From the NCBI GenBank assembly GCA_031378345.1, contig JANNDY010000132.1, forward strand, positions 72,559-136,558: a stretch of 64,000 nt of DNA. Direction: 5' to 3'. Below the pieces are notes generated by a model. The model had not been told where the DNA came from. It did no database searches and saw only the letters and a program-made list of their open reading frames with translations. This DNA comes from Emticicia sp031378345 (lineage in GTDB: Bacteria; Bacteroidota; Bacteroidia; Cytophagales; Spirosomataceae). This document shows, piece after piece, positions 1 through 8,850 of the stretch (position 1 is its first letter; each line of letters starts with the position of its first letter). The position numbers and the translations under genes were made by a program.

Positions 1-537
1 GCCAAAGGAGGCTATTCTGGAGGGAAATACGCAGCAAATAGCAGTTATGCGACATTCTCAAAACCTGGTGAAATTGGCACAGAAGCCAGTAATCCAACTT
101 TATTATTAGATTATTCGGAGGTAGAATTCTTTTTGGCAGAAGCCGTAGAAAGAGGGTTTAAAGTTGGTGGTACTGCCCAATCGCATTATGACCATGCCAT
201 CACAGCGGCATTTGAAAACTGGGGCGTGCATGATGTAGACCTTTATTTGAAGAATCCTGCAGTGAATTATGCCACAGCAAAAGGTACGTACAAAGAAAAA
301 ATTGGTACACAAAAATGGCTTGCTCTTTATGACCGAGGTTTTGATGCTTGGACAGAATGGCGACGACTTGATTTTCCAAGATTGAATGTACCAGCAGGAA
401 AAACCTATGGTGATATTCCTGTAAGATTCACTTATCCAATCAAAGAACAAAACCTCAATACTACAAAATATACCGAAGCTGCAGCAGCCGTTGGTGGCGA
501 TAAGGTTACGACGAAGTTGTTTTGGGATAAGAATTGA
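1..537 (+). CDS. SusD/RagB-like outer-membrane lipoprotein, C-terminal part
   Basis: The reading frame is open from base 1, so the gene starts before the window; about 178 C-terminal residues are visible. The stretch LLLDYSEVEFFLAEA and the ending TTKLFWDKN match the C-terminal region of SusD-like proteins, probably the SusD-like_2 group. Such lipoproteins bind oligosaccharides or peptides at the cell surface and work with a TonB-dependent SusC channel, which would be expected upstream, outside the window. A strong terminator follows at about 638-679, so this is the last gene of its operon. The substrate cannot be told from this fragment. Confidence 0.85.
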   Translation, partial: AKGGYSGGKYAANSSYATFSKPGEIGTEASNPTLLLDYSEVEFFLAEAVERGFKVGGTAQSHYDHAITAAFENWGVHDVDLYLKNPAVNYATAKGTYKEKIGTQKWLALYDRGFDAWTEWRRLDFPRLNVPAGKTYGDIPVRFTYPIKEQNLNTTKYTEAAAAVGGDKVTTKLFWDKN

Positions 538-637
538 TTGTCAAAAACCATATAGCAGCTCCATTGTGGGTTTCAAAAACCTATGAGGTTTAAGCTAATC
601 AACTAATAATCAGCCACTTACCCTATTGCCGTTCAAT

Positions 638-679
638 AAAAAACTACCATTTTTGCTTGAAAATTGAATGGTAGTTTTT
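638..679 (+). terminator. Rho-independent terminator after the SusD-like gene
   Basis: An inverted repeat AAACTACCATT / AATGGTAGTTT with A-rich left flank and T-rich right flank lies between the SusD-like gene and the DUF418 gene. Because of the flanking A and T runs it could act in both directions. Confidence 0.75.
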
Positions 680-722
680 AGATTTATCAAAAAAATCAAT
701 AATAAAACTGCCCAATAAAACA

Positions 723-2012
723 ATGCAAGAACTCACCCCAAAACTCCAAAATCGCTTCCAATCGCTTGATTTTTTGCGTGGAATCGCCCTGCTCGGTATT
801 TTGTTGATGAATATTGAATTCTTTTCATTTCCAGAAGCTTTGCTCAAGCATTTTACCGATTTTACAGGCATCAATTATTGGTCGTGGTGGGGCGTAAATG
901 TCTTTTTTGAAGGCACGATGAGGGGGCTTTTTTCGATGCTTTTTGGGGCGAGTTGCATGCTTATTTTGTCAAAAACAGATGCGATAAATTCCATTGATAT
1001 TTACTACCGCCGCTTGCTTTGGTTATTTGCTTTTGGGCTTTTCAATGCATATATTTTGATGTGGCCCGGTGATATTTTGTACGGCTATGCCATCTGTGGT
1101 TTGTTTTTGTTTCCTTTTCGAAAATTGCATCCTAAATGGCTGATAATCATTGGTTTAGCTCTTTCTGTAACGATGTTTGGTCGCTCAACTTATCGTTTTA
1201 TGAGCGAACGAAAACCTACTCACCAAGCCTATAAAATGGCAATGAATGACTCATTGAAATTGCATAAAAAACTGACTGTCAAGCAAAAGGAAAGTATTGC
1301 AAAATTTACTGAAACAACTACTTGGTTAAAAAAAGACACAGCAAAAATCAACAAAGAAATTAAGACCATGAGAGGAGATTTCAAGACGGTTTATGCCAAA
1401 AGATGGAAAGATGGGGAGATATTTCAATCATGGAAAATTTATGACATGGTTTTTTGGGACGAAATCTTGATGATGTTTATCGGCATGGGATTTTTCAAAT
1501 TAGGTGTTTTTACAAATAAACTTTCTACTCGAAATTATGCATTCATGGCACTTTTTGGCTACGGAATAGGGCTTTTTATGAGAATTCGCTTTGTCAATTC
1601 CTATTATTTTGACATGAAAGGTCTCGAAAATTTCTTTGAAACTTACACCATTCCAACAGGAGCTTTTTCTGATATTCAACGAGTAATCATGACCATCGGA
1701 CACATTGGCTTTCTGATGCTTTTGTTTCGGTCGGGTTTCTTCAATTGGTTGGTAAAGCCATTGTCAAAAGTTGGGCAAATGGCACTTTCCAATTATTTAC
1801 TTCAAAGCCTTTTGTGTGGTTTGTTTTTCTATGGCTTTGGCTTCGGAATGTTTGCCAAATTGCAGATTCACCAAAACTATCTTTTCTGTGGAGCAATTTG
1901 GCTTATTTGCTTGATATTTAGCAATATATGGCTACATTTCTTTCAATTTGGTCCAGCTGAATGGCTCTGGCGAAGCCTAACTTATTGGAGAAAACAGGAG
2001 ATGAAAAAGTAG
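723..2012 (+). CDS. DUF418 (YeiB-like) polytopic membrane protein
   Basis: The 429-residue protein begins with the typical RxxSLDFLRGIALLGILLMN segment of the YeiB/DUF418 family. Many hydrophobic segments follow, with a charged soluble stretch at roughly residues 155-235 and the DUF418 region in the last 150 residues (GQMALSNYLLQS). The family lies in the inner membrane and is related to acyltransferase-like membrane proteins; its biochemical role is unknown. The gene is monocistronic, between terminators at 638-679 and 2032-2069. Confidence 0.85.
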   Translation: MQELTPKLQNRFQSLDFLRGIALLGILLMNIEFFSFPEALLKHFTDFTGINYWSWWGVNVFFEGTMRGLFSMLFGASCMLILSKTDAINSIDIYYRRLLWLFAFGLFNAYILMWPGDILYGYAICGLFLFPFRKLHPKWLIIIGLALSVTMFGRSTYRFMSERKPTHQAYKMAMNDSLKLHKKLTVKQKESIAKFTETTTWLKKDTAKINKEIKTMRGDFKTVYAKRWKDGEIFQSWKIYDMVFWDEILMMFIGMGFFKLGVFTNKLSTRNYAFMALFGYGIGLFMRIRFVNSYYFDMKGLENFFETYTIPTGAFSDIQRVIMTIGHIGFLMLLFRSGFFNWLVKPLSKVGQMALSNYLLQSLLCGLFFYGFGFGMFAKLQIHQNYLFCGAIWLICLIFSNIWLHFFQFGPAEWLWRSLTYWRKQEMKK

Positions 2013-2031
2013 GATTTATGTATTTATAGAT

Positions 2032-2069
2032 GCCTTTTTGGAAGATTTATTTTCAAAAGGGCTTTTTTT
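2032..2069 (+). terminator. Terminator after the DUF418 gene
   Basis: The stem GCCTTTTTG / CAAAAGGGC, with one G-T pair, is followed by seven T residues, directly downstream of the DUF418 stop codon. Confidence 0.7.
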
Positions 2070-2221
2070 GTATCCTGAATTCAGCATTTATAATACCCCT
2101 AAATAAAAAGTATTGTTTAATGGGTGAGTCATGTTTCTCTTTACTTTTCAAAATTCAAAAAACTTGATTTTTCTTGAATTTCGGTAGGCGAAAGATTGTT
2201 TCTTGAATTCAAGCAATAAAA

Positions 2222-2893
2222 TTACCCTAAAACCTTAAAAAGTAAGTCTTCCAAGAAAGTAGCAGTAAATTCAATACTATTTTCTTGACTAATATCGGTA
2301 AGTTTTGGCAAAAAAACGCTAAAAAACTGCTGGTGGTGAGAGGTCTCAATGAGTGTACTACTCAATGAATTTGGGTATTTGTAGGTAACATTGTAGGTAG
2401 TAATTATTTCTGCAATTTTTGCACATAAGTCTTTATAAGGCTTAAAAACTTTGTTTTTATTTATCTCGTTTACCTCTTTTACCAAATAAACCTTACTACT
2501 TTCAGCTATTACTATTTGGTTCAAAAACTTCTTATTATAATCAAGTCTTCCTGCACTTTCGGGTAGTTCATGCGTCAGTAATTGAATAATTGTCTTCAGT
2601 TTTGCTTTGGTATCGTTCACATTTTGTAATTGAAACATCACCAAAAACTCCATATACGACCAGTACCAATTCACTATGTATAGTAATAAACGATGCTTAT
2701 TTTCAAAATATCGGTAAATTGTAGCTTCGGTAGTTTTCATTTCAGTAGCCAATTTTTTAAACGTAAAATGCTCAAAACCAAGCTCATAGATGAGGTCAAT
2801 AGCATTTTTTACTATTTGTTTACCCAATTCGCTACTTTCGGGGTCACGTAAATAAATTTTTTCGTTTACCCTAAATGTTACCTGAAAATCCAT
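2222..2893 (-). CDS. TetR/AcrR-family transcriptional regulator
   Basis: The 223-residue protein carries a TetR-type helix-turn-helix at about residues 38-75 (FKKLATEMKTTEATIYRYF), followed by a helical ligand-binding domain with no recognised subgroup. It is transcribed divergently from the ABC/HlyD/TolC export operon. A perfect palindrome in the shared 150-bp intergenic region (2982-2998) is a likely operator, so the protein probably represses itself and the exporter. The inducer is unknown. Confidence 0.85.
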   Translation of the reverse strand: MDFQVTFRVNEKIYLRDPESSELGKQIVKNAIDLIYELGFEHFTFKKLATEMKTTEATIYRYFENKHRLLLYIVNWYWSYMEFLVMFQLQNVNDTKAKLKTIIQLLTHELPESAGRLDYNKKFLNQIVIAESSKVYLVKEVNEINKNKVFKPYKDLCAKIAEIITTYNVTYKYPNSLSSTLIETSHHQQFFSVFLPKLTDISQENSIEFTATFLEDLLFKVLG

Positions 2894-2981
2894 ACTTGTA
2901 TTGTCTTTATTTTTGCAAATGTAGTAAAAGTTACAATAAAAATAGTAATTGTATTAAATAAAATATATTTACAATTATTTA

Positions 2982-2998
2982 TAATAGTATTACTATTA
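2982..2998. promoter_or_regulatory. Candidate TetR operator palindrome
   Basis: TAATAGTATTACTATTA is a perfect 17-bp palindrome with a single central base. It lies between the divergent tetR-like gene and the ABC exporter, just upstream of the TATCTTTG box. A related degenerate copy (AATAGTAATTGTATT) lies about 40 bp upstream. Position and symmetry suggest repressor binding; this is inference. Confidence 0.55.
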
Positions 2999-3014
2999 AT
3001 TAAATAAGTATTTA

Positions 3015-3022
3015 TATCTTTG
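3015..3022 (+). promoter_or_regulatory. Bacteroidota -7 box (TATCTTTG) for the ABC export operon
   Basis: TATCTTTG fits the TAnnTTTG -7 consensus of Bacteroidota. It lies 24 bp before the ATG of the ABC gene and next to the candidate operator. No clear -33 TTG is seen. Confidence 0.6.
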
Positions 3023-3045
3023 CACCAATAAAAAATTAGATAAAC

Positions 3046-4698
3046 ATGGCGGAAAAAAAAAATCCAATAAAGAGGCTCTGGAATTTAATCTATATCGAAA
3101 AAAAGGAAATCACTTCTGTTTATTTCTATGCGATATTGAGCGGTTTGGTACAACTAAGTGTGCCAATTGGGGTGCAAGCAATCATTGGTTTTGTATTGGG
3201 GGCTTCAATGGTTACCTCTATTTATGTACTAATTTTTGTAGTAGTGTTTGGAGTGCTAATGGTTGGTATCATGCAAATGAATCAAATGAAGATTATCGAG
3301 AAAATTCAGCAAAACATTTTTACTCGCTACGCTTTTGAGTTTGCCGAAACTATTCCCCGTTTCGATTTAAAGAAGGTAGATAACTATTATTTACCTGAAA
3401 AAGTCAATCGTTTTTTTGATACCTTAAATGTACAAAAAGGCTTATCAAAACTATTATTGGATATTCCGACGGCAACTATCCAAATCATTTTTGGACTTAT
3501 TTTGTTGTCATTATATCATCCAATATTCATTGTTTTTGGTTTTTTGCTACTATTTATTTTGTGGTTTATTTTGAATATTACCAGCAGAAAAGGGTGGTCA
3601 ACGAGTTTGGAAGAAAGTGCTTATAAATACGAAGTGGTGGCTTGGCTTGAAGAAATTGCGAGGGTAATCAAATCCTTTAAGTTTAGTCAAGGGTCACACC
3701 TGAACCTTCAAAAAACAGACAAAAATGTAATCGGTTATCTCAAAGCCCGTACTGCCCATTTCAATGTATTACTTCTTCAATATCAAGCTTTGGTATTTTT
3801 TAAAGTGGGTATTACTACCACGATGCTTGTTGTTGGCACGTATTTATTGCTGAGTCAGCAGCTCAATATCGGCGAATTTATTGCTGCCGAAATTGTAATT
3901 TTGAGCGTAATTACTGCCGTAGAGAAGCTCATCGGAAGTTTGGATAGTGTTTATGATGTAATCACTGGGCTTGAGAAATTGGCTTCTGTTACCGAAATTT
4001 CTTTAGAAAAAGAAGGTACATTAGCTCTAAATACCTTAAACAATGGCGTAACCATCAAAATTTCTGATTTTAATTTTCAATATCTTGATGGTAAAAAAGC
4101 CCTCAATAATATAAATCTCACAATTCCTGCCAATAGTAAAGTCTGTATTTCGGGGCATGAAGGTTCGGGAAAATCTTCACTTTTGAGAGTAATTAGTGGT
4201 AATTTTAGTGATTTTTCGGGAGCTATTCTCATCAATAATATTCCTATCGGAAACTACCAACTGGAAACTTTACGCAGTAAAATGGGCGTATACCTCAACC
4301 AACAGGATATTTTTAAAGGTACAGTTTGGGAAAACATCAGCTTGAGCAGACAAGGGATTTTGCCCGAAAAAGTAACTAAAATTGCCGAAAACCTTGGTAT
4401 TCAAAGTTATTTAGACACTTTGCAGCAAGGCTTTGAAACTGAAATAGATTCAGCAGGAAAGAAATTGCCAAGTACAATCGTTAAGAAGATATTATTGCTT
4501 AGGGCTTTTGCAAACGAACCCAATCTTTTACTTTTAGAAGAACCGTGGCAAGGATTGGAAGAAGTCGAAAAAGAAAAAATGGTCAATCATTTACTCAATA
4601 TGATTCCAAACACAACAATCATAGTAGTAAGCAACGACGAGGCTTTCGCCAAAAAATGTGATTATCATTTTCATTTAGAAAATGGTAAAATAGTTTAA
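3046..4698 (+). CDS. ABC exporter-like protein with degenerate nucleotide-binding motifs
   Basis: This 550-residue fused permease/ATPase has the layout of type-1-secretion ABC proteins without a peptidase domain: membrane segments over about residues 20-310 and an ABC domain from about 330. Walker A is intact (GHEGSGKSS, about 369). The signature LSGGQ is replaced by KLPST (about 473), Walker B ends LLLLEEPW with E for D, and the switch histidine is N (VVSND). It is first in an operon with HlyD-like and TolC-like genes, so it probably powers export across both membranes. A run of ten A at codons 3-6 may be slippery. Substrate unknown. Confidence 0.85.
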   Translation: MAEKKNPIKRLWNLIYIEKKEITSVYFYAILSGLVQLSVPIGVQAIIGFVLGASMVTSIYVLIFVVVFGVLMVGIMQMNQMKIIEKIQQNIFTRYAFEFAETIPRFDLKKVDNYYLPEKVNRFFDTLNVQKGLSKLLLDIPTATIQIIFGLILLSLYHPIFIVFGFLLLFILWFILNITSRKGWSTSLEESAYKYEVVAWLEEIARVIKSFKFSQGSHLNLQKTDKNVIGYLKARTAHFNVLLLQYQALVFFKVGITTTMLVVGTYLLLSQQLNIGEFIAAEIVILSVITAVEKLIGSLDSVYDVITGLEKLASVTEISLEKEGTLALNTLNNGVTIKISDFNFQYLDGKKALNNINLTIPANSKVCISGHEGSGKSSLLRVISGNFSDFSGAILINNIPIGNYQLETLRSKMGVYLNQQDIFKGTVWENISLSRQGILPEKVTKIAENLGIQSYLDTLQQGFETEIDSAGKKLPSTIVKKILLLRAFANEPNLLLLEEPWQGLEEVEKEKMVNHLLNMIPNTTIIVVSNDEAFAKKCDYHFHLENGKIV

Positions 4699-4747
4699 GA
4701 AGTTAAATTTTTATAAAGTAAAACTCCCCTAACATGTGTTGGGGCAA

Positions 4748-4759
4748 CCGAAGCTTCGG
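4748..4759. repeat. 12-bp perfect palindrome between exporter genes
   Basis: CCGAAGCTTCGG lies just before the likely ATG (4770) of the adaptor gene. It is preceded by a second imperfect hairpin (CCCCTAACA/TGTTGGGG). Together they form a GC-rich structured spacer that resembles the REP-like repeats elsewhere in the window. Confidence 0.6.
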
Positions 4760-4769
4760 GGCTGGTGTT

Positions 4770-6098
4770 ATGAAATACAAAATAAAATCATTCGACAACG
4801 TTTATCGCAGCGATAGACAAAGTAAAGTAAAATACTGGTTTGTAGGTATCATGGTGTTTTTGGTGGTGATACTTTTTTTGCCGTGGACACAAAATATTAA
4901 GGCAAAAGGCACGATTACGACTTTGTATCAAGAGCAACGCCCACAAGATATTAACTCGCCTATTCCTGGAAAAATAATGAAATGGTGGGTAAAAGAAGGC
5001 GATTTTGTTAAAAAAGGCGACACAATCTTGCAAATTTCCGAAATAAAAGAAGATTATCTCGACCCAAATTTAGTCGAACGAACCCAGCAACAAGTCGAAG
5101 CAAAGAAAGGGACTATTACCTATTATCAAAGCAAAATTGCAACCGTTGGCTCGCAAATCGAAGCTCTAAATAGTTCAAAAAAGCTAAAAATTGAGCAACT
5201 AAACAACAAACTTCGTCAATTAGATAATAAACTGACTGGTGAACGTGCTGAATTACAAGCTGCAAATAATGAGTTTATGTTGGCAAAAGACCAGTATGAC
5301 AGACAACAAAAAATGTTTGACGAAGGCTTGGTTTCTCAGACCCAATTGCAGCAGCGAAACTTGTCGTATCAGAATGCTCTCGCCAAGAAAATAATGGTAG
5401 AAAACAAACTGGCTCAAACCCTACAAGAAGTAACTAATGTAAAAATCGAACAAAACAGCGTTGAGCAAGAATATACCGAGAAAATAAGCAAAGCAGAAGG
5501 CGAGCGATTCCAAAGCATGAGCCAGATTGCCGCTGGGCAAGGCGATGTCGCAAAACTCGAAAACCAAGTAACTAATTATACAATTCGTAATGGAATGTAT
5601 ATCATACTTGCTCCACAAGATGGACAAATTATTCAAGCAAAAAAATCGGGTATTGGCGAAATTCTTAAAGATGGTGAACGCATCGTTGTTATTGTGCCGA
5701 CCCGTGTCAATTATGCCGTTGAGATGTATGTTCGTCCTGTTGATTTGCCTTTGATTAATGTCGGTCAGAAGGTAAGATTTATGTTTGATGGTTTTCCAGC
5801 AATCATTTTTAGCGGTTGGCCAAATAGCAGTTATGGTACTTTTGGTGGCAAAATCGTGGCTTTTGAAAATAATATTAGTTCAAATGGAATGTTTCGAGTA
5901 TTGGTTTCGGAAGATGATACAAATGATAAAAAATGGCCGCCACAAATAAAAATCGGTAGTGGTGCTTCGGGGATTTCGTTGCTAAAAGATGTGCCAATTT
6001 GGTACGAATTATGGCGAAATATCAATGGTTTTCCACCTGATTATTATAATTTGAAAGAGCCAATTGCAAAAGATGGCGACAAAGCAAAAACCAAATAA
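4770..6098 (+). CDS. HlyD-family periplasmic adaptor of the export operon
   Basis: The protein has one N-terminal membrane segment (about residues 20-40), a lipoyl/barrel-sandwich half (GKIMKWWVKEGDFVKKGD), a long coiled-coil hairpin (about residues 100-260), then the second lipoyl half and a beta-barrel. This is the membrane-fusion protein that bridges the ABC pump and a TolC channel. I chose ATG 4770 (442 residues) over ATG 4734, because the extra 12 residues come from a palindromic spacer (4748-4759) and look non-coding. It sits between the ABC gene and the TolC-like gene. Confidence 0.88.
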   Translation: MKYKIKSFDNVYRSDRQSKVKYWFVGIMVFLVVILFLPWTQNIKAKGTITTLYQEQRPQDINSPIPGKIMKWWVKEGDFVKKGDTILQISEIKEDYLDPNLVERTQQQVEAKKGTITYYQSKIATVGSQIEALNSSKKLKIEQLNNKLRQLDNKLTGERAELQAANNEFMLAKDQYDRQQKMFDEGLVSQTQLQQRNLSYQNALAKKIMVENKLAQTLQEVTNVKIEQNSVEQEYTEKISKAEGERFQSMSQIAAGQGDVAKLENQVTNYTIRNGMYIILAPQDGQIIQAKKSGIGEILKDGERIVVIVPTRVNYAVEMYVRPVDLPLINVGQKVRFMFDGFPAIIFSGWPNSSYGTFGGKIVAFENNISSNGMFRVLVSEDDTNDKKWPPQIKIGSGASGISLLKDVPIWYELWRNINGFPPDYYNLKEPIAKDGDKAKTK

Positions 6099-6100
6099 AT

Positions 6101-7513
6101 GTGATGTTTAGAAAACAGATTTTAATATATATTATAACTTTTATCGCATTTAATAGTCAAGCCCAAGATGCGATAAAAACCCTCAATGCCGAGCAGGTTT
6201 TGGCATTGGTCAGACAGTTTCACCCTGTGGTAAGGCAAACAAGTATTGAAATTGAAAAATCAAAAGCCGATATTACGGTAGCTCGTGGAGCTTTTGACCC
6301 AATTTTGAGCAATTATGTAGCCAAAAAAACATTTAATGGTACAAATTATTATAATGATTTTTCTCCCGAAATAAAGATTCCGACTTGGTACGGTGTCGAG
6401 TTCTTTGGGGGCTTAGAAAACTTGTCAGGAAGCCGAATTGACCCTTCCTCAACCGTTGGAAAAACCAGTTATTTGGGCGTAAGTATTCCTTTGGCAAAGA
6501 ATTTATTGATTGATAAGCGAAGGGCGTTTTTGCAGCAAGCCAAAATATTCAATACCATGGCAGAGGTTGAGCAACGTGCTGTTATCAATGACTTATTGAT
6601 GAGTGCCGCCGAAGCCTATTGGAATTGGGTAAAGACTTATCAAACCTTCGTAATCGTTAGAAATAATGTCGAAATCAATCAAAAACGAGTAGATTTTGTC
6701 AAAAAATCATTCGTTAATGGCGAGCGTGCTGCCATTGATACAGTTGAGGCGGTGGCACAATTACAGAGTTTTCAGTACCAACAAAATCAAAATTGGGTAG
6801 AATTTCAGAATGCTGGCTTGCAACTTTCGGCTTATTTATGGAAAAATAATAATGAACCTTATATTTTGCCCGAAACCATAATTCCGCAAGATGGCTGGGA
6901 AAACGAAACTAATATCCTCAACTTCAATTTAGTATTACCAGATTTACTGATTTTGGCCGAAAATAATCATCCCGATTTACAATTATATGGTTTCAAATTA
7001 GATGTATTGGGCATTGATAAAAAACTGAAATTTCAAGAGCTATTACCCAAAATTGATTTTAGATACAATCAATTGAGCAAAGGCTATAATCTACTGGAAA
7101 CTGCATCATCAGGACCCTTATTTCAGAATAATTTTCAGTATGGCTTAAAAATGGAAGTGCCGCTACGCTTTTCGCAAGGGCGTGGCGAGTACAAAAAAGC
7201 TAAACTCAAAATTGAAGAAACAACGCTCGACCAAAATCAGAAAAAACTACAAATTGCTTTAAAAGTCAAATCTTATTACAATGAGTTCCTGAACTTAAAA
7301 GTCCAGATTGCCTTGCAAAGCAATAATTATAGCAATTATCAGCAACTGGTTCGTGCTGAAGAAACCAAGCTTTTGAATGGGGAAAGCTCACTTTTTTTAA
7401 TCAACAGTCGAGAAAATAAAGCCTTAGATGCCTTAGAAAAATTGGTAGAACTCAAAACCAAATATTATAAAACAATCTATTCGCTGCAATGGAGTGCGGG
7501 TTTGTTGCAATAG
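6101..7513 (+). CDS. TolC-family outer-membrane channel of the export operon
   Basis: The protein of about 470 residues has a signal peptide (ending near NSQAQD) and the two repeated long-helix regions of TolC-like outer-membrane efflux proteins. It begins two bases after the adaptor stop codon, either at GTG 6101 or at ATG 6104, so the genes are translationally close and co-transcribed. It would form the outer-membrane exit duct for the ABC/HlyD pair. It differs clearly from the second TolC-like protein at 20765-22090. Confidence 0.9.
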   Translation: MMFRKQILIYIITFIAFNSQAQDAIKTLNAEQVLALVRQFHPVVRQTSIEIEKSKADITVARGAFDPILSNYVAKKTFNGTNYYNDFSPEIKIPTWYGVEFFGGLENLSGSRIDPSSTVGKTSYLGVSIPLAKNLLIDKRRAFLQQAKIFNTMAEVEQRAVINDLLMSAAEAYWNWVKTYQTFVIVRNNVEINQKRVDFVKKSFVNGERAAIDTVEAVAQLQSFQYQQNQNWVEFQNAGLQLSAYLWKNNNEPYILPETIIPQDGWENETNILNFNLVLPDLLILAENNHPDLQLYGFKLDVLGIDKKLKFQELLPKIDFRYNQLSKGYNLLETASSGPLFQNNFQYGLKMEVPLRFSQGRGEYKKAKLKIEETTLDQNQKKLQIALKVKSYYNEFLNLKVQIALQSNNYSNYQQLVRAEETKLLNGESSLFLINSRENKALDALEKLVELKTKYYKTIYSLQWSAGLLQ

Positions 7514-7867
7514 TAGAAATGAAACAAAAATAAACTTCTCTATTTTAGTGGCTAATCTTACCAATACAACATTATTATTTTTCATAATTAGGAATCATTT
7601 CTGTTCTTATTAAAAGCGATTTATCAATTCTCTAACCCTCAGTAAAATTCATTTCGTTATATCTACTGTTTTCTTTTGGTTTTAAAGGCGGGCAAGAGTT
7701 AGCCCATAGCGAATTTACTACCAAAATAGCCTATTCACTCATATTTTTCCAAATGGTTTTCTTCTAAATATCATCAGAATTGACGATTTTTTTGTACTTG
7801 TTTTCTCCTCAATTTTGAATCATTATTTTAAATAGTGGTGACGAACCACTCAAAAAACAAAAAAACT
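7514..7867. other. 354-bp gap without a recognised gene
   Basis: AT-rich sequence between the export operon and the small membrane protein. I see no ORF of note, tRNA or convincing terminator. A GC-richer patch (about 7685-7715) has no recognisable function. Confidence 0.5.
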
Positions 7868-8263
7868 ATGAACTTCAAGAACTTAATGATTGCTGAAACC
7901 CTTGTCAGTATTGGCTTCGGACTTGTTTACATCATCTATCCTCAGTATTTAGTTGATGATTATTTAGTGGACAAAACAGGACTAAACGAAACAGCTAAAT
8001 TGATTGCTATGCACTATGGAGCATTGTTGATTACGGTGGGAATTCTTCAATTTTATTGTCGAAATGCACAGCCATCTTTTGCTCGAAAAGCGATACTTTT
8101 TATACCGCTTTTGTCAAATTTTTCTGTGGTTTTGATAAGTTTTTACTCCCTTTCAAAAGGTATCGAAAACAACATGATTTGGACGGTGATTATTCCATTA
8201 CTTTTCATGTCTGGCTGGGCGGCGTGGTTGCTTTGGAAAGAGAAGGATTTGAAATTGGTTTAG
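7868..8263 (+). CDS. Small four-helix membrane protein, unknown function
   Basis: I place the start at ATG 7868 (131 residues); the upstream GTG at 7835 adds a polar tail that is unlikely to be translated. Four hydrophobic segments are visible: about residues 5-22, 45-60, 75-95 and 103-122. No known motif is recognised. It precedes the collagen-like lipoprotein by about 30 bp and may be co-transcribed with it. Confidence 0.65.
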   Translation: MNFKNLMIAETLVSIGFGLVYIIYPQYLVDDYLVDKTGLNETAKLIAMHYGALLITVGILQFYCRNAQPSFARKAILFIPLLSNFSVVLISFYSLSKGIENNMIWTVIIPLLFMSGWAAWLLWKEKDLKLV

Positions 8264-8292
8264 TTTTATTCACTTTTTTAACAATTATGATT

Positions 8293-8786
8293 ATGAAAAA
8301 GACAAGTATTTTATTATTAACTACCCTTATGATTTTTGCTATTTCTCAGGCTTGCAAAGGGCCGCAGGGGGATGTGGGACCAGGGGAGTGCAGGGAGTTC
8401 CGGGAGAGAAAGGTAATACTGGACAAATTGGTACTGCCAATGTTATTTATTCAGAATGGACAAAGGTAACTTTTACAGGCGGTGGCTCATATTGGAGAGC
8501 AACAATATCTGCTCCTAAAATCACCAAAGAAATTTTAGATAGGGGAATCATAAAAACATATTTTAAATTTACAGGCTCCGATATTAATGAAGTCCCTTAT
8601 GTTCATGTTGGAGTAGATATACTACAAACCGTAGATTTAGGCAAAATCATCCTTACTTATAGTTTCAATGGGAGCAATCTTTTTTGGCGATATGTAATCA
8701 TACCTGGTGGTATAGGTGCAAGAAGAGCGAATTTTGATTACGCAGATTATGAGGCTGTAAAAAAGGCTTATAATATTCCAGATTAA
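8293..8786 (+). pseudogene. Collagen-like (G-X-Y) lipoprotein, frameshifted
   Basis: The N-terminus is a lipoprotein signal (MKKTSILLL...SQAC) followed by the G-X-Y triplets GPQ GDV GP. The frame is then lost, and the adjacent frame continues with GVQ GVP GEK GNT GQI and a beta-rich C-terminal domain that ends at 8786. Adding one G to the GGGG run at 8383-8386 restores perfect triplet phase (GPG GVQ). The intact product would be about 165 residues, a surface lipoprotein with a short collagen-like stem. The lesion may be a real mutation or a homopolymer sequencing error. Confidence 0.75.
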
Positions 8787-8850
8787 ACCATAATAAACTT
8801 ATTATCAATGAGTTATAAACAAATGTTCAATTTTTAAACAAATTAAAATC

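Noticed and set aside
8056..8292. Upstream part of the frame that contains the collagen-like N-terminus
   Set aside because: It overlaps the small membrane-protein gene in another frame; the lipoprotein signal at 8293 is the natural start.
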